Part shown: piece after piece, positions 17,522-31,733 of the stretch
Layout: the number at the start of each line of letters is the position of its first letter
Numbering within the stretch: the stretch's first letter is position 1
From: Methylocystis echinoides
Lineage (GTDB): Bacteria; Pseudomonadota; Alphaproteobacteria; Rhizobiales; Beijerinckiaceae
Length of the DNA stretch: 64,000 nucleotides
Assembly (NCBI RefSeq): GCF_027923385.1
Contig: NZ_BSEC01000001.1
Span: forward strand, 3,446,001 to 3,510,000
Direction of reading: 5' to 3'
Translations under genes and position numbers: made by a program
The notes under the pieces: generated by a model
What the model saw: only the letters and a program-made list of their open reading frames with translations
What the model was told of the DNA's origin: nothing
Databases searched by the model: none

Positions 17522-19873
17522 TCAATGATTGCTCCGCATCGCATCGAGAATGATTTGGTAGAATTTCCGTTCTGTTTCCACTGGCTCGTTATGCTTAATC
17601 GCGGCCCGCCGCGCGAACCAATCCGCAACATCCTGTTCGACGACCGCCCGGTCAACGCCTCGTAGTATCTTGGCGCCGTTAGAGGCCAAGGCCGCAAGCT
17701 GCGGGCCATAATCTTCGGCGACATTCTGGAACTTGTCATAATCGCCAGCTTCACCGAATTTTTTGTCAGCTGTAGTATACGCTCCTTCCTCTTTGCCACT
17801 CACCATTTCATCCAACCCCAGAAGCCTCATACGTGTCTCTTGCTCAAGACGCTCTGGCGGGAGCAACGATTCGAGCAGGGTCTCCTTTTCACGCAGGGAT
17901 TTAATCCACTTCTCGTGATCTTTTTCGACGGAAACGCCCCCCTTTATGTATTGTCTTGCAAGATTTTCGATATCCACTGAGGCGGGTCTTTTCTGTAGAT
18001 TCGCTAACGCTTCTCGCACAATCTCCGCATGCGCTTCCCTTTCTGAGTCAGGGATGTCGTCGACCCTTTCAAAGCCAGGAAGGCCGTTGACAGATATGAG
18101 TGCATTCGAAAGGACTGTTGCCATGTCGGCGCCTTTAGGAACTTTGCCGAAGTCAGAAATAAGACTGGCGAGCGCGGCGTGCTCTTTCATCAGCGCGTTC
18201 TTGAACTCGACATTACTCAATCCGGCAAGCTTTTTTTGAAGCTCAGCATATCTTCCGGCCACCAAGCCAAACATGCGCGCTTCTGCCGGAGACAACTGTT
18301 TGGGCGGAGCGGATTGAACGCTGCCCCGAGTTATCGAGAGCGGTGATGAAGCGAGCGCGTCACCGCGTATTGAACTCCGAATGCGGTTAAAAACTTCGTT
18401 TTTCTGCTCAGAAGTGAAAATGCCGCCTTGTAAAAGATCGTTTGTCAAAGCCTCGACAAAATATTCTTCCTTTTCGCCGTCCGATAACTTTTCTATCTCC
18501 GTCAGGACCTGCATGAGCTCCGCACGAAGGATTTTTCCGGCCGTCTCCCCGTAGGCTTTATCGTCCCTGGCGCGCAAGGCGCTCATAGCTTCAGAGCGAT
18601 CTATATGTTCTTCCAACGCGCTTTCTCTTCTTAGGAGGGAGTTATCGCGGATGAGCGGCAAATATTGACGAATCAGCGCACGTAAGCCTTCAAAAACGAG
18701 CTTAACGCCGCTCTGGAGCGCTGGCTGATTTCCAGCCAGAGCGTCCCCGAGCCGTCTCATATTTGTCGCCTTCAATTGCGGATTCGAGCGGAGGAAGTCA
18801 CTCAAGGGTCGCTGCAGATAGCTGCGTATGTGCGCTTGCATCTCCCGCCTCGACATCGCGGAAGCCTCTCCGCCGGGCGCAACGCCGCTTGCCAACGCGC
18901 CCTCGATCGAGGCGGCGATCTCGCCTCGCTTGGGCTCAAAATGCTTGGATCGCTCAATGACGATCTCCGCGAGGCAGCCGGCAAGTTTCGAATTCCTGTC
19001 GCTTGCGTCAGGAAAAACTCCTTTTGCATCTGACGCCAGGTCGAGGAAAGCTTGCTTATTCGCCTTTATTGAATCCTGTAAATCCTTCAAGCGGAAGGGG
19101 GGGTCGCGAAGCGCCTTCTGAAGAGGTTGGTGTTTACTTTGGAGAAGTTCCGTTACGCGCTTCTTCGCTGCCCGTCCGGCGTCTTGCTGTGGAGAAGGCG
19201 AGATCGAGAGTGAGGAAACAGACGACGGCGGAGCCTGCCCTGAAACAATGGAAGCGGGAGTATTGGATGTCGTCGCCTGCCCTCGGCCTCCTCCGACGCC
19301 CCTGCCTTGCACTGGCGCTTCATGCCGACCGCCGGGCGCTGTCTCCCGGTGGGGAACATCCCGTGGCTGTTGTACACCCTGGGGAGACTGCCCTGAACTT
19401 GCTGGAAACGAATAGGGTTGCGGCCCAGTGGGCTGCCCCGGCGACATGCCCGGGACTAATTGAGGAAAAGGCGTAAACTGAGATGACCTAGGCTGTAATT
19501 GACTTGGCCACGGGTTGGGAAATTGTGGATAGAGAGGCGGAAACACGTAATTCAGGAACATTGCAGTCTGTGGCTGAGGAATCTGCGAGGGATGCGGCTG
19601 GGGCGCTGTGACGGGAAAGAACATTTGAGGATGAGGTGCCCACTGAGCTTGCGGAAGCGGTCGGCTCTGTGAGTAGATAAGCGCCTGTGCGTAACTTTGT
19701 GCATAGGGCGACATTGACGTCATCTGAGCGGGAGAGGTAGGGGTTTGCGGTCCTTGCCGAATGCCCTGCGACGGCTGAATCGTGCTCGATTGCAGGTTCT
19801 GCCTGCCGCCCAATTGGTTGGCGTGTCTTTGTGAAGGGAGATTATTACCGCCTCGACCAACGCCATCGGACAT
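17522..19873 (-). CDS. large Pro/Gln-rich protein with helical C-terminal region, unknown function
   Basis: The 783-residue product starts at an ATG at 19873 behind GGGAGGG; an in-frame upstream codon gives 38 extra, unlikely residues. Residues ~1-250 are strongly biased to Pro, Gln, Ser and Met (PQPHPSQIPQPQ, PLYPQFPNPWPSQLQP) and look disordered. Residues ~250-783 are Lys/Glu/Leu-rich and helical (AKKRVTELLQSKHQPLQKAL and onward). No signal peptide, transmembrane segment or catalytic motif is visible. GC is lower than the flanking core genes. It could be a secreted effector or surface-related protein, but this rests on composition alone. Confidence 0.65.
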   Translation of the reverse strand: MSDGVGRGGNNLPSQRHANQLGGRQNLQSSTIQPSQGIRQGPQTPTSPAQMTSMSPYAQSYAQALIYSQSRPLPQAQWAPHPQMFFPVTAPQPHPSQIPQPQTAMFLNYVFPPLYPQFPNPWPSQLQPRSSQFTPFPQLVPGMSPGQPTGPQPYSFPASSGQSPQGVQQPRDVPHRETAPGGRHEAPVQGRGVGGGRGQATTSNTPASIVSGQAPPSSVSSLSISPSPQQDAGRAAKKRVTELLQSKHQPLQKALRDPPFRLKDLQDSIKANKQAFLDLASDAKGVFPDASDRNSKLAGCLAEIVIERSKHFEPKRGEIAASIEGALASGVAPGGEASAMSRREMQAHIRSYLQRPLSDFLRSNPQLKATNMRRLGDALAGNQPALQSGVKLVFEGLRALIRQYLPLIRDNSLLRRESALEEHIDRSEAMSALRARDDKAYGETAGKILRAELMQVLTEIEKLSDGEKEEYFVEALTNDLLQGGIFTSEQKNEVFNRIRSSIRGDALASSPLSITRGSVQSAPPKQLSPAEARMFGLVAGRYAELQKKLAGLSNVEFKNALMKEHAALASLISDFGKVPKGADMATVLSNALISVNGLPGFERVDDIPDSEREAHAEIVREALANLQKRPASVDIENLARQYIKGGVSVEKDHEKWIKSLREKETLLESLLPPERLEQETRMRLLGLDEMVSGKEEGAYTTADKKFGEAGDYDKFQNVAEDYGPQLAALASNGAKILRGVDRAVVEQDVADWFARRAAIKHNEPVETERKFYQIILDAMRSNH

Positions 19874-20192
19874 ACCACCCTCCCGACTTTCTCCAACCCA
19901 AGACAATTTGCGACCACGCGTGTCGCCACTCATCAGAAATTCATAGACGCCCGCACCCTTCAGCCACCGCAACCCGTCGTGTTGCACATTGGCGCCAAGC
20001 CAAAATCTATCTCACGGCTGAATGTGGGCTCGAGCCGCGGCTGGCCAGCCTTCAGAGGATTTTATTTTCAGGGACGCGATGTTTTCGTCGATCATCTTTT
20101 GTTCGGGCAAACACTTTAGTTTTTCACACTATAATATAACCACAAAGCCTCACTGCCGCCCACCAATCATAAATTGCGAATCGCGCGCCGTG
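19874..20192. other. AT-richer intergenic region upstream of the 783-residue gene
   Basis: About 320 bp lie between the large hypothetical gene and holA, both on the minus strand. The stretch around 20,100-20,165 is markedly AT-rich (TATAATATAACC on the plus strand) and may contain the promoter for the large gene. No gene is supported here. Confidence 0.4.
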
Positions 20193-21215
20193 CTACCGTC
20201 GCCCCGCCGCCTTGGCCACGCGCCACAGCGCGCGCTCCGCTTCCATCTGCGCGCTGGCGGAATTGGCGCGGGCGCGGGTCTGGGCGTCGCGCAAGGGTTC
20301 GATCAGCGCGCCGAGACGTGCCGAGCTCCATGCCTTCAACTGTGACTCCATCAGGCCCCGGTGCATGAAGCCGAAGCCCGCGCGAAACAGCGCGGTGACG
20401 CCCGCGTCGGTGCGGCCGCCCTCGCGCTCCATGGCGAGACGCGCGCGGTGCAGCGCCACCGCATAACGCAGCGCGCCGAACAGCACGCCGCCGGCGTCGC
20501 CGCCCTGCGCAAAATAGGCGTCGAGCGTTTCGCCGGCGTCGCCCGCGAAAGCCGCCGCCACAACGCGATCCGAGGCAATGCTCGACGCATGGGCGACAAT
20601 GGCCTCCACATCCGCCGCCTCCACCTGCTCGCGGCCGTGCATGTAGAGAATGAGTTTGGCGAGTTCGGCGCGGCTCATCAGCCGGTCCTCGCCGAGCGCG
20701 GCGAGCAGCAGCGCGCGCGCCTCCGGCGTCGCGACCAGATTGGCCTCCAGCAGGCTGCGGTCGACGAGCGCGTGGATGTCCTGTTCCGTATCGGGCAGGC
20801 ACTCGATTCCGGCGCCCTGTTTCGCGCCTTCGACGAGCTTGCGCAGCGGCGCGTCCTTCTTCAGCGCGCTCGCCGTCAGAACCACCGTGCAGGCGGCCGG
20901 CGGCGCGGAGATGAGCGACGTGACCGCCGAAATGACGGGCTTCGTTCCGGTCTCGACGAGCACGGCGCGGCGGCCGCCAAAGAGCGGCGTGGTGTTCGCC
21001 TCATCGAGCAGGGTGAGCGGGTCCGCGGCGACGGCGTCCCCGGAGAGTTCGACGAACTGGAAGGGATCGTGGCGGTCGTCGACGCGCTTCGCCACCAGCG
21101 CGAGCGCGCGCTCGCGCACCATGCCGGCGTCGGAGCCGTGAATGAGAAAGAGGAAGACGTTGTCCGGCGGCGCGGCGACGAAACGCTCGGCGTCACGGCT
21201 GGAGACTGAGACCAT
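20193..21215 (-). CDS. holA: DNA polymerase III subunit delta
   Basis: HolA is the clamp-opening subunit of the replicative clamp loader. The 340-residue protein shows the delta-family blocks FLIHGSDAGMVRERA, LFGGRRAVLVE, and the C-terminal LFRAGFGFMHRG and LKAWSSARLGALI with Q-x-R residues. It is the last gene of the leuS-lptE-holA unit, an order conserved in alphaproteobacteria. Confidence 0.92.
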   Translation of the reverse strand: MVSVSSRDAERFVAAPPDNVFLFLIHGSDAGMVRERALALVAKRVDDRHDPFQFVELSGDAVAADPLTLLDEANTTPLFGGRRAVLVETGTKPVISAVTSLISAPPAACTVVLTASALKKDAPLRKLVEGAKQGAGIECLPDTEQDIHALVDRSLLEANLVATPEARALLLAALGEDRLMSRAELAKLILYMHGREQVEAADVEAIVAHASSIASDRVVAAAFAGDAGETLDAYFAQGGDAGGVLFGALRYAVALHRARLAMEREGGRTDAGVTALFRAGFGFMHRGLMESQLKAWSSARLGALIEPLRDAQTRARANSASAQMEAERALWRVAKAAGRR

Positions 21216-21303
21216 CTGGTTTCCTGCTCCTCACCCTCGCCGCAAGCCCGCCGCGCGCCGCTTCCGGTCCCCGGAGAGGGCTCTGGTGAAGGGCAAGCGT
21301 CGG

Positions 21304-21850
21304 TCAGCGCGCCGCGACCGGGGCCGGCCCGCGCAAGGCGAATTCCGTGGAAACCTTCGTGCGGATCATGTCCGCGATGACTTTCGCGTCGCGAATCTCG
21401 GCGTCGCGGGCGGCGCGGACGTTGGAGAAACGGTTGGCGAAGCGGTCGTAGCTCGCAATGTTGAAGGCCGTGCCCTTGAGCACTTCCGAGTTCTGCGGCC
21501 AAGTGACGAGCCGATAGTCGGCGTCGACGATCACCGTCGCCGAGGTGGCGCGGCCGGTCACCGTATCGAGGATCGGCGTCTGCACGCGCTCCTGCAGGAC
21601 AATGCTGAGCCGGTAGCGCGGCTGCACGGTCGACCCCGTGCCGTTGAAGGCGTAGATCAGCTCATTGCGCAGATAATGGCCGATGCGGCCCTGGATTTCG
21701 TCGACCTCGATCGCCTGAAGCTCGGCCGCGAGGTTGGAGTTGTCGAAAGCGCCATTGGCGCCGTAGAGCGGCTGGATGCAGCCCGCGAGCGGGACGGCCA
21801 GGCTGAGCGCCAGCAGGCCAAAGAGGACCCTGAGGGCGGGTTTCGCCCGA

Positions 21851-21864
<14 letters not shown>
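21304..21864 (-). CDS. lptE: LPS-assembly lipoprotein LptE
   Basis: LptE is the outer-membrane lipoprotein plug of the LptD translocon that inserts LPS. A lipobox is present (AVPLAGC, Cys29), followed by IQPLYG, the typical alphaproteobacterial LptE start of the mature protein. The 186-residue product starts at 21864, 14 nt inside the 3' end of leuS, so it is probably coupled to leuS. Sequence identity in this family is low, but the leuS-lptE-holA order supports the call. Confidence 0.87.
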
Positions 21865-24487
<2,623 letters not shown>

Positions 24488-24585
24488 CGGGGGCGGCTGT
24501 CCGGTCGGGGCGATTGGATGTCGGCCCCTAAATGCCGGGCGGACGGGGGGATGTCAAAGGGAGTCCCGCCGCCGCGCGCGCGGCG

Positions 24586-25167
24586 TCACCAGGCCCGCCG
24601 CGCCGCCGGCCGCGCCGCGAGCCCCATGGCGACCCAGCCGATCCCCTCGAACAGCAAATTCACCCCCAGGAAAAGCCCGAGCACATAGAGGCCGGATTGC
24701 GGCCACTCGGCCAGAATGAGCGCGCCCAGCAGCAGGCTCAGCCCGCCGGCGATGGCGATCAGCTCCCAGCGGCCGAGGTCGCGCAAATGCCAGGCGAGGG
24801 CGAGCTTCAGCACGCCGCCGAGGATGAGCAGCGCCCCGATCATCCCCGTGAAGGAGACGGCCGCCAGGAAGGGGAAACGCGCCGCCGCCACGCCCGCGAA
24901 CAGGGTCGCCGCGCCGATGACGCCCCAGAGCCGCGCCCGCCCCCAGGGCCGGATCTGAAAGGCGGTGACGATCTCCCAGCCGCCCGCCACGACCATGGCG
25001 GCGGCGATGTAGACGATGGCGACCAGCGTCGCCGCGAGCGCATTGGACAGCGCGACGACGCCGCCGATGATGAAAAGCGCGCCAAGCGCGACGATCCAGC
25101 CCCATTTGCGGCGGAAGTGGGCGATCGCGACGCCGGATGGATGGGTTTCGAAGACCTCGCTGCTCAT
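24586..25167 (-). CDS. HdeD family membrane protein (DUF308)
   Basis: The 193-residue protein has about six transmembrane helices in repeated pairs (WGWIVALGALFIIGGVVAL, LVAIVYIAAAMVVAGGWEI, GMIGALLILGGVLKLALAW). This matches COG3247, the HdeD family named after an E. coli acid-resistance membrane protein. The ATG at 25167 follows GGAGGG. Function here is unknown. Confidence 0.8.
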   Translation of the reverse strand: MSSEVFETHPSGVAIAHFRRKWGWIVALGALFIIGGVVALSNALAATLVAIVYIAAAMVVAGGWEIVTAFQIRPWGRARLWGVIGAATLFAGVAAARFPFLAAVSFTGMIGALLILGGVLKLALAWHLRDLGRWELIAIAGGLSLLLGALILAEWPQSGLYVLGLFLGVNLLFEGIGWVAMGLAARPAARRAW

Positions 25168-25239
25168 GGCTGGCTCCCTCCATTCGGGAGGCGAACGCCC
25201 TGCAGCGGCCGGGGTTCCCGATGGAGGCGGCAAGATCGG

Positions 25240-25301
25240 CGCGCCCCCTCCCCGCCCCTCCCCCGCGTCGCGGGAGCGGGCGCGGAGTGGCGGGAGGGGG
25301 C
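25240..25301. repeat. REP-like GC-rich palindrome
   Basis: A strong imperfect hairpin is formed by CGCCCCCTCCC and GGGAGGGGGCG outer arms with an inner CCCCCGCG-TCG-CGGGAG dyad. It resembles the element at 12278-12367 in composition and inner structure. It lies in the divergent region between the HdeD gene and the PLP-binding protein gene. Confidence 0.6.
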
Positions 25302-25380
25302 GACGCCGCCCCGACAGTGTTTCCCCGGCTCCCTTTTCCCGTAATATCCCCCCTCCTCCACCCCACGCAGAGCCCCCCCA

Positions 25381-26055
25381 TTGTCCAGCATCGACCGCCT
25401 GAACGACACCAAAGCCGCCATCCGCCGCGCCGCCGAAGACTGCGGCCGCGATCCGAGCGGCGTCATCCTCGTCTGCGTGACCAAGACCTTTCCGGCCGAG
25501 GACGTCGTCCCCCTGCTCGACGCCGGCCATCGCGTCTTCGGTGAGAACCGCGTGCAGGAGGCCATGAGCAAATGGCCCGCGCTGCGCGCCCGTTTTCCGG
25601 GGGTCAAGCTGCATCTGATCGGCCCGCTGCAATCGAACAAGACCCGTGAAGCGGTCGAAACCTTCGACGTGATCCAGAGCGTCGACCGCGAGAAGATCGC
25701 GGCGGCGCTCGCCGAGGAAATGGCCCGGCAGGGCAAGCGCCCCCGCCTGTTCATCCAGATCAACACCGGCGCCGAACCGCAGAAGGCGGGCGTGTCGCCG
25801 CAGGAGGCCGACGCCTTCATCACGACCTGCCGCGAGAAATACGGGCTGGAGATCGCGGGGCTCATGTGCGTGCCGCCGGTCGACGAGCAGGCCGCGCCGC
25901 ATTTCGCGCTGCTCGCAGACATCGCCAGCCGCAATGGCCTGCGCGAATTGTCGATGGGCATGAGCTCGGACTATGAGCTCGCCATCCAGCTCGGCGCGAC
26001 CTATGTGCGCGTCGGTTCGGCGATCATGGGCATGCGCGATTATCCGCCGGCGTGA
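25381..26055 (+). CDS. YggS-family pyridoxal phosphate homeostasis protein
   Basis: PLPBP proteins bind PLP and help balance B6 vitamers and amino acids without known enzyme activity. The 224-residue product has the PLP lysine in VTKTFP (Lys35), FGENRVQEA, HLIGPLQSNK, LSMGMSSDYELAI and VGSAIMG. The TTG at 25381 is used because homology starts at SSIDRL. Confidence 0.92.
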   Translation: MSSIDRLNDTKAAIRRAAEDCGRDPSGVILVCVTKTFPAEDVVPLLDAGHRVFGENRVQEAMSKWPALRARFPGVKLHLIGPLQSNKTREAVETFDVIQSVDREKIAAALAEEMARQGKRPRLFIQINTGAEPQKAGVSPQEADAFITTCREKYGLEIAGLMCVPPVDEQAAPHFALLADIASRNGLRELSMGMSSDYELAIQLGATYVRVGSAIMGMRDYPPA

Positions 26056-26061
26056 GCCGCG

Positions 26062-26592
26062 TCAGCGCAGGACGATCTCCACCCGCCGCCCGAGCCTCGG
26101 CAGCAGGCGCCGCATGTCGCGCGCCCGCAATGCGACGCAGCCGGCCGTGGGGCCAAGCTCTTCCGTCGCGATATGGAAGAAGATCGCGCTGCCGCGTCCG
26201 CGCCGGCGCGGGAGGAGATTATAGTCCATCACGCCGACGACGTCGTAGAGACCATCCTTGCGCCACATCTCCTCATGGCTCAGGCGCAGCGGCGCGCGCA
26301 GCGGGCGATTGTAGAGAAAGGACCGCGCGTCGTCGCACCAGACATCATCGCGCCGCGTCAGCCGCCAGGCCGCCTGCAACGGCGCCGGCCGCCGCAGATA
26401 GAAGGAGACAAGCCGCCACCGCCCCGCCGGCGTCGCGCCGTCGCCCTCGCGCTTGTCATGGGTGATCCCGGCGCGGCCGAGCGCGCAGGGAAAGACGACG
26501 CCCCCGGCGGCGAGCCGTCCCTCATGCGGCTTGCCGCCAACGCGCCGCGACACGCGCAGCGTCCTCAGAATGGTTGCACGCGCAACACGCAT
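26062..26592 (-). CDS. L,D-transpeptidase (YkuD) family protein
   Basis: The 176-residue protein contains the YkuD catalytic block HIATEELGPTAGCVAL, in which His and Cys form the active site. Upstream elements (GITHDKREGDGATPAGRW, then YRRPL-like segments) fit the YkuD fold. These enzymes form 3-3 cross-links or anchor proteins in peptidoglycan. No signal peptide is evident in the predicted start region, so either the true start is missed or the enzyme is atypical. Confidence 0.82.
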   Translation of the reverse strand: MRVARATILRTLRVSRRVGGKPHEGRLAAGGVVFPCALGRAGITHDKREGDGATPAGRWRLVSFYLRRPAPLQAAWRLTRRDDVWCDDARSFLYNRPLRAPLRLSHEEMWRKDGLYDVVGVMDYNLLPRRRGRGSAIFFHIATEELGPTAGCVALRARDMRRLLPRLGRRVEIVLR

Positions 26593-26649
26593 CGACGAAG
26601 ATCGCCTCTTCTTTTAGAGAAGATCGAAAGATAGCAGAGATCGACGCTG

Positions 26650-27231
26650 ATGGCGCGAATGTTGTTCATCGCCGCGGGCCCGCAGCTCTTTGCGAGCCTT
26701 TCCGAGCAGTTCGAGGCGCTCGGCGGCTATGCGCTTCACGCGCTCGACCCGGACGATCTGGGCAGGCTGCAAAATGTCCCGCGCGACGCGGCCGCGATTG
26801 TCGACGCCGACTTCTGCGACGCCGCGCTCGCCCGCCGGTTGCGCGCGCTGGGCCTTGTCGGAAAGATCATCGTCATCGGGGATGCGACGGTGGCGGCGGC
26901 GGACGCCGCGCTGTCTCGTCCCTTCCGTTACGCCGATCTTCTCGCAGAACTCGCGCGGCCTCTGAATTTACCAAACATGGAAGCTGACTTAGGCATCAGA
27001 CTGACGGAAAAGGAAGCCGCGATTCTGAGCCGCCTCATGCAGGCGGAGGGCGCCATCATCTCGAAGGCGGCGCTGCTGTCGGATGTCTGGGGCTATGGGC
27101 CGAATGTCTCGACTCGCACGCTGGAGACGCATATCCATCGACTGCGCCGGAAAATCGAGTCTGACCCAAAACGCCCGCGCCGGTTGTTGACAGAAGAGGG
27201 CGGTTACCGTCTTTCAAAATTCACAGTTTAA
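26650..27231 (+). CDS. OmpR-type winged-helix regulator with a degenerate receiver domain
   Basis: The 193-residue protein has a C-terminal trans_reg_C DNA-binding domain (EAAILSRLMQ, LLSDVWGYGPNVSTRTLETHIHRLRRKIE, EGGYRL). The N-terminal ~100 residues resemble a receiver but lack the paired acidic residues (MLFIAAGP in their place), and the usual KPF lysine is Arg (RPF). An Asp survives in IVDADF. It therefore may act without phosphorylation. No sensor kinase is adjacent. A cyclic-nucleotide-binding gene follows 50 nt downstream. Confidence 0.82.
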   Translation: MARMLFIAAGPQLFASLSEQFEALGGYALHALDPDDLGRLQNVPRDAAAIVDADFCDAALARRLRALGLVGKIIVIGDATVAAADAALSRPFRYADLLAELARPLNLPNMEADLGIRLTEKEAAILSRLMQAEGAIISKAALLSDVWGYGPNVSTRTLETHIHRLRRKIESDPKRPRRLLTEEGGYRLSKFTV

Positions 27232-27281
27232 TTTGAAATTTTCTCTCATCTCGTCGTGGAACCTGTCATAAGCTTGAGCTT

Positions 27282-27737
27282 GTGACACAGATGCTCCCCG
27301 ACGACGAAACCGACAATCTCCGACGCATTCCGCTGTTCGCGGCGTTCGAGCCCGCCGCCGTGCAGGCGCTCGCCTATTCCCTGGAGACACGACTGTTGCG
27401 CGCCGGCGACGTGCTGTTTCAGCAGGGCGAGGAATCGGACGGCGGCTATGTGCTGATGCTTGGCGCCATTGGCCTCTCGGCGCATGACGACATGAAGACC
27501 AGCCATGTCATCCAGCCCTGGGCGCTGATCGGCGAAATGGCGCTCGTCGCGCCGTCGCGCCGTCCGGTGACGGCGCGCGCGCTCGAGCCGTCCACGCTGC
27601 TGAAAATCACCCGGCCATTTTTTCACCAGCTTTTGGAGCAACATCCGAAGACGGCGGCGCAAGTGCGCGAATTCTTCCGAGCGCGGCTCATGGACTTCAC
27701 GCGCCACGCCGCCTCGAATCTGACCGCGGCGGACTGA
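27282..27737 (+). CDS. stand-alone cyclic nucleotide-binding domain protein
   Basis: The 151-residue product is essentially one cNMP_binding domain (PLFAAFEPAAVQALAYSLE, RAGDVLFQQGEESDGGYVLMLG, LIGEMALVAPSRRPVTARA) with a C-terminal helix and no HTH. It could sense a nucleotide and act on a partner protein. GTG 27282 is used; ATG 27291 is an alternative. It lies directly after the winged-helix regulator, so the two may be functionally paired. Confidence 0.75.
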   Translation: MTQMLPDDETDNLRRIPLFAAFEPAAVQALAYSLETRLLRAGDVLFQQGEESDGGYVLMLGAIGLSAHDDMKTSHVIQPWALIGEMALVAPSRRPVTARALEPSTLLKITRPFFHQLLEQHPKTAAQVREFFRARLMDFTRHAASNLTAAD

Positions 27738-27879
27738 CGCGCATTTACGTTACGGACAAAGAATGCGCGCAAGGGCTCTCGACTCAGCCCGATTCCGGTT
27801 TAGATTCTGTTTACCGACGCGTGCGCGCGGCGGGGCGTGCGTTGCGTTTTCTCTCCCCGCCCTCATCGGAGGCAGCTCC

Positions 27880-30067
<2,188 letters not shown>

Positions 30068-30186
30068 CCCGAGGACGCAGGCCGGAGAAGGCTGTGGAGG
30101 GCGCGTCTTCGCTCAGGCAAAAGGGTTGCGTCCACAAACCCTTGCGCGCTAAGAGATCGTCAGAAAATCCCTCAGGAGCCGTCGAC

Positions 30187-30396
30187 ATGCGCCGTGCGAT
30201 CCTCGCCCTTCCTTTCCTTTTCCTGATCACGCCCGCGGCTTTCGCGCAGGGTACGCCCGAGCAGCGCGCGGCGTGTCAGGACGACGCCTATAAATTCTGC
30301 CCCTATGACGTGCCGGATGCGGAAAAGGTCGAGGCCTGCCTGCGCAAATACATCCGCTCGATCAGCGCCGCCTGCCGGGCCCAGTTCGGCAAATAA
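30187..30396 (+). CDS. small exported protein with a cysteine-rich (GLG1-like) repeat
   Basis: The 69-residue product has a signal peptide (ALPFLFLITPAAFAQ). The mature part has four cysteines in the spacing C-x7-C ... C-x-type (AACQDDAYKFC, EACLRKYIRSISAACRAQF), like one bacterial cysteine-rich repeat of the GLG1 type, probably with two disulfides. Many alphaproteobacteria have such small periplasmic proteins; function unknown. A DUF3422 gene follows 20 nt later. Confidence 0.65.
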   Translation: MRRAILALPFLFLITPAAFAQGTPEQRAACQDDAYKFCPYDVPDAEKVEACLRKYIRSISAACRAQFGK

Positions 30397-30416
30397 GGGC
30401 GAAAGCCCGCGATGGA

Positions 30417-31733
30417 ATGAACGACGCAAAGACGGGAACGCCCTGGATCGAGCATGAGTCGCGCGCGGCGGTTCTCGCCGAACTGCACGCGCGTCCGTTC
30501 GTGCCCCTGAAGGTCCCGCGTCGAATCTACCACTTCGCCTTCGAGACGAATCGCGAGCGCGCCGCCGCCGATCGTGCGGCGGTCGCGCAGTTGGCGCGCG
30601 ATCACGGGGCCGAACCGCCCGCCGCCGACGCCAAGTTTCACTATCTCATTTTGGGCGACTGGCGGCTGCGCTGGGAGCAGCACACCGAATTTGCGACCTA
30701 CACCTGGTCGACCGGCGTCGACGCCGAGACGCCCTTCCGCCATCCCGACCCGGTGGCCGCGGGGGACATTGCCTTCCAGCAGCCGGGACCGCTGATTGTC
30801 GCGACCCATCTCTCCGTCACCGGCGCCGACACGCCGCTCGAAGACATTGCCGCGCTGTTCAAATCGCAGAGTCTCTGCGTGATCGGCATTGGCAAGGAAA
30901 GCGCGCACGCCTTCGTCGATTTCGCCGTGGATTCGCATGGCTTCACGCGCATGGCGCTGCGCGTGCGTCGCGCCTCGCCCATGGAAGCGGGCCGCCTTGC
31001 GCAGCGCATGCTGGAAGTCGAGACCTATCGGACCATGGCCCTGCTCGGCCTGCCGCTCGCGCGCGCCGTCACGCCGGAAATTTCGGCGATGGAGGAATCG
31101 CTTTCCGACATCACCCATGCGCTCAGCGCCGGACAGGACCCGCAGAGCAATCAGGCGCTGCTGAAGCGTCTTTCCGACATTCTCGCCGCCAATGAGGCGC
31201 TGGCGACGCGCACCGCCTTTCGCTTCGGCGCCAGCCGCGCCTATCACGCGCTGGTGAAGAACCGTCTCGACCTGTTGCAGGAGAGCAAGGAAGGCGAATA
31301 TCCGACGATCTCGAATTTCCTGAGCGCGCGGCTCGATCCGGCGATCGAGACCTGCAACGCCGTCGAGGCGCGGCAGACCCGCTTCTCCACCGATGTCGCG
31401 CGCACGACCAATCTGATGCGCACCGGCCTCACGCTCGACATGGAGCGCCAGAACAGCGCCCTGCTCGACGACATGGTTCGCCGCACGCGGCTGCAGATGC
31501 GGCTCAACCGCATGGTTCAGGGCATATCGGTGGCGGGCCTCGCCTATTATGTGGTGGGGCTCTTCGCCTATTTCGCCAAGGGGCTGAAGGAGGCCGGCGT
31601 CCTGCCCGCGACCCTCTCGGCGGACATGGCCGAGGCCATCGCCGTGCCCTTCGCCATCGCGGTCGCATGGGCCTTCATGGCGCGGGTGCGCTTCCTGTCG
31701 AAGCGGGCGGCGAAGGAAGAGCTGGGCGACTGA
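30417..31733 (+). CDS. DUF3422 membrane protein
   Basis: The 438-residue protein begins HESRAAVLAELHARPFVPL, the signature start of DUF3422, and ends with two transmembrane segments (VAGLAYYVVGLFAYFAKGL and IAVPFAIAVAWAFMARVRFL) after a long helical stretch. This family is widespread in proteobacteria and may be involved in divalent-ion or membrane functions, but no role is established. Confidence 0.85.
   Translation: MNDAKTGTPWIEHESRAAVLAELHARPFVPLKVPRRIYHFAFETNRERAAADRAAVAQLARDHGAEPPAADAKFHYLILGDWRLRWEQHTEFATYTWSTGVDAETPFRHPDPVAAGDIAFQQPGPLIVATHLSVTGADTPLEDIAALFKSQSLCVIGIGKESAHAFVDFAVDSHGFTRMALRVRRASPMEAGRLAQRMLEVETYRTMALLGLPLARAVTPEISAMEESLSDITHALSAGQDPQSNQALLKRLSDILAANEALATRTAFRFGASRAYHALVKNRLDLLQESKEGEYPTISNFLSARLDPAIETCNAVEARQTRFSTDVARTTNLMRTGLTLDMERQNSALLDDMVRRTRLQMRLNRMVQGISVAGLAYYVVGLFAYFAKGLKEAGVLPATLSADMAEAIAVPFAIAVAWAFMARVRFLSKRAAKEELGD

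Noticed and set aside
20100..20165. Riboswitch or small RNA in the AT-rich gap before the 783-residue gene
   Set aside because: No conserved aptamer or stem pattern is seen; AT-richness alone is not enough.
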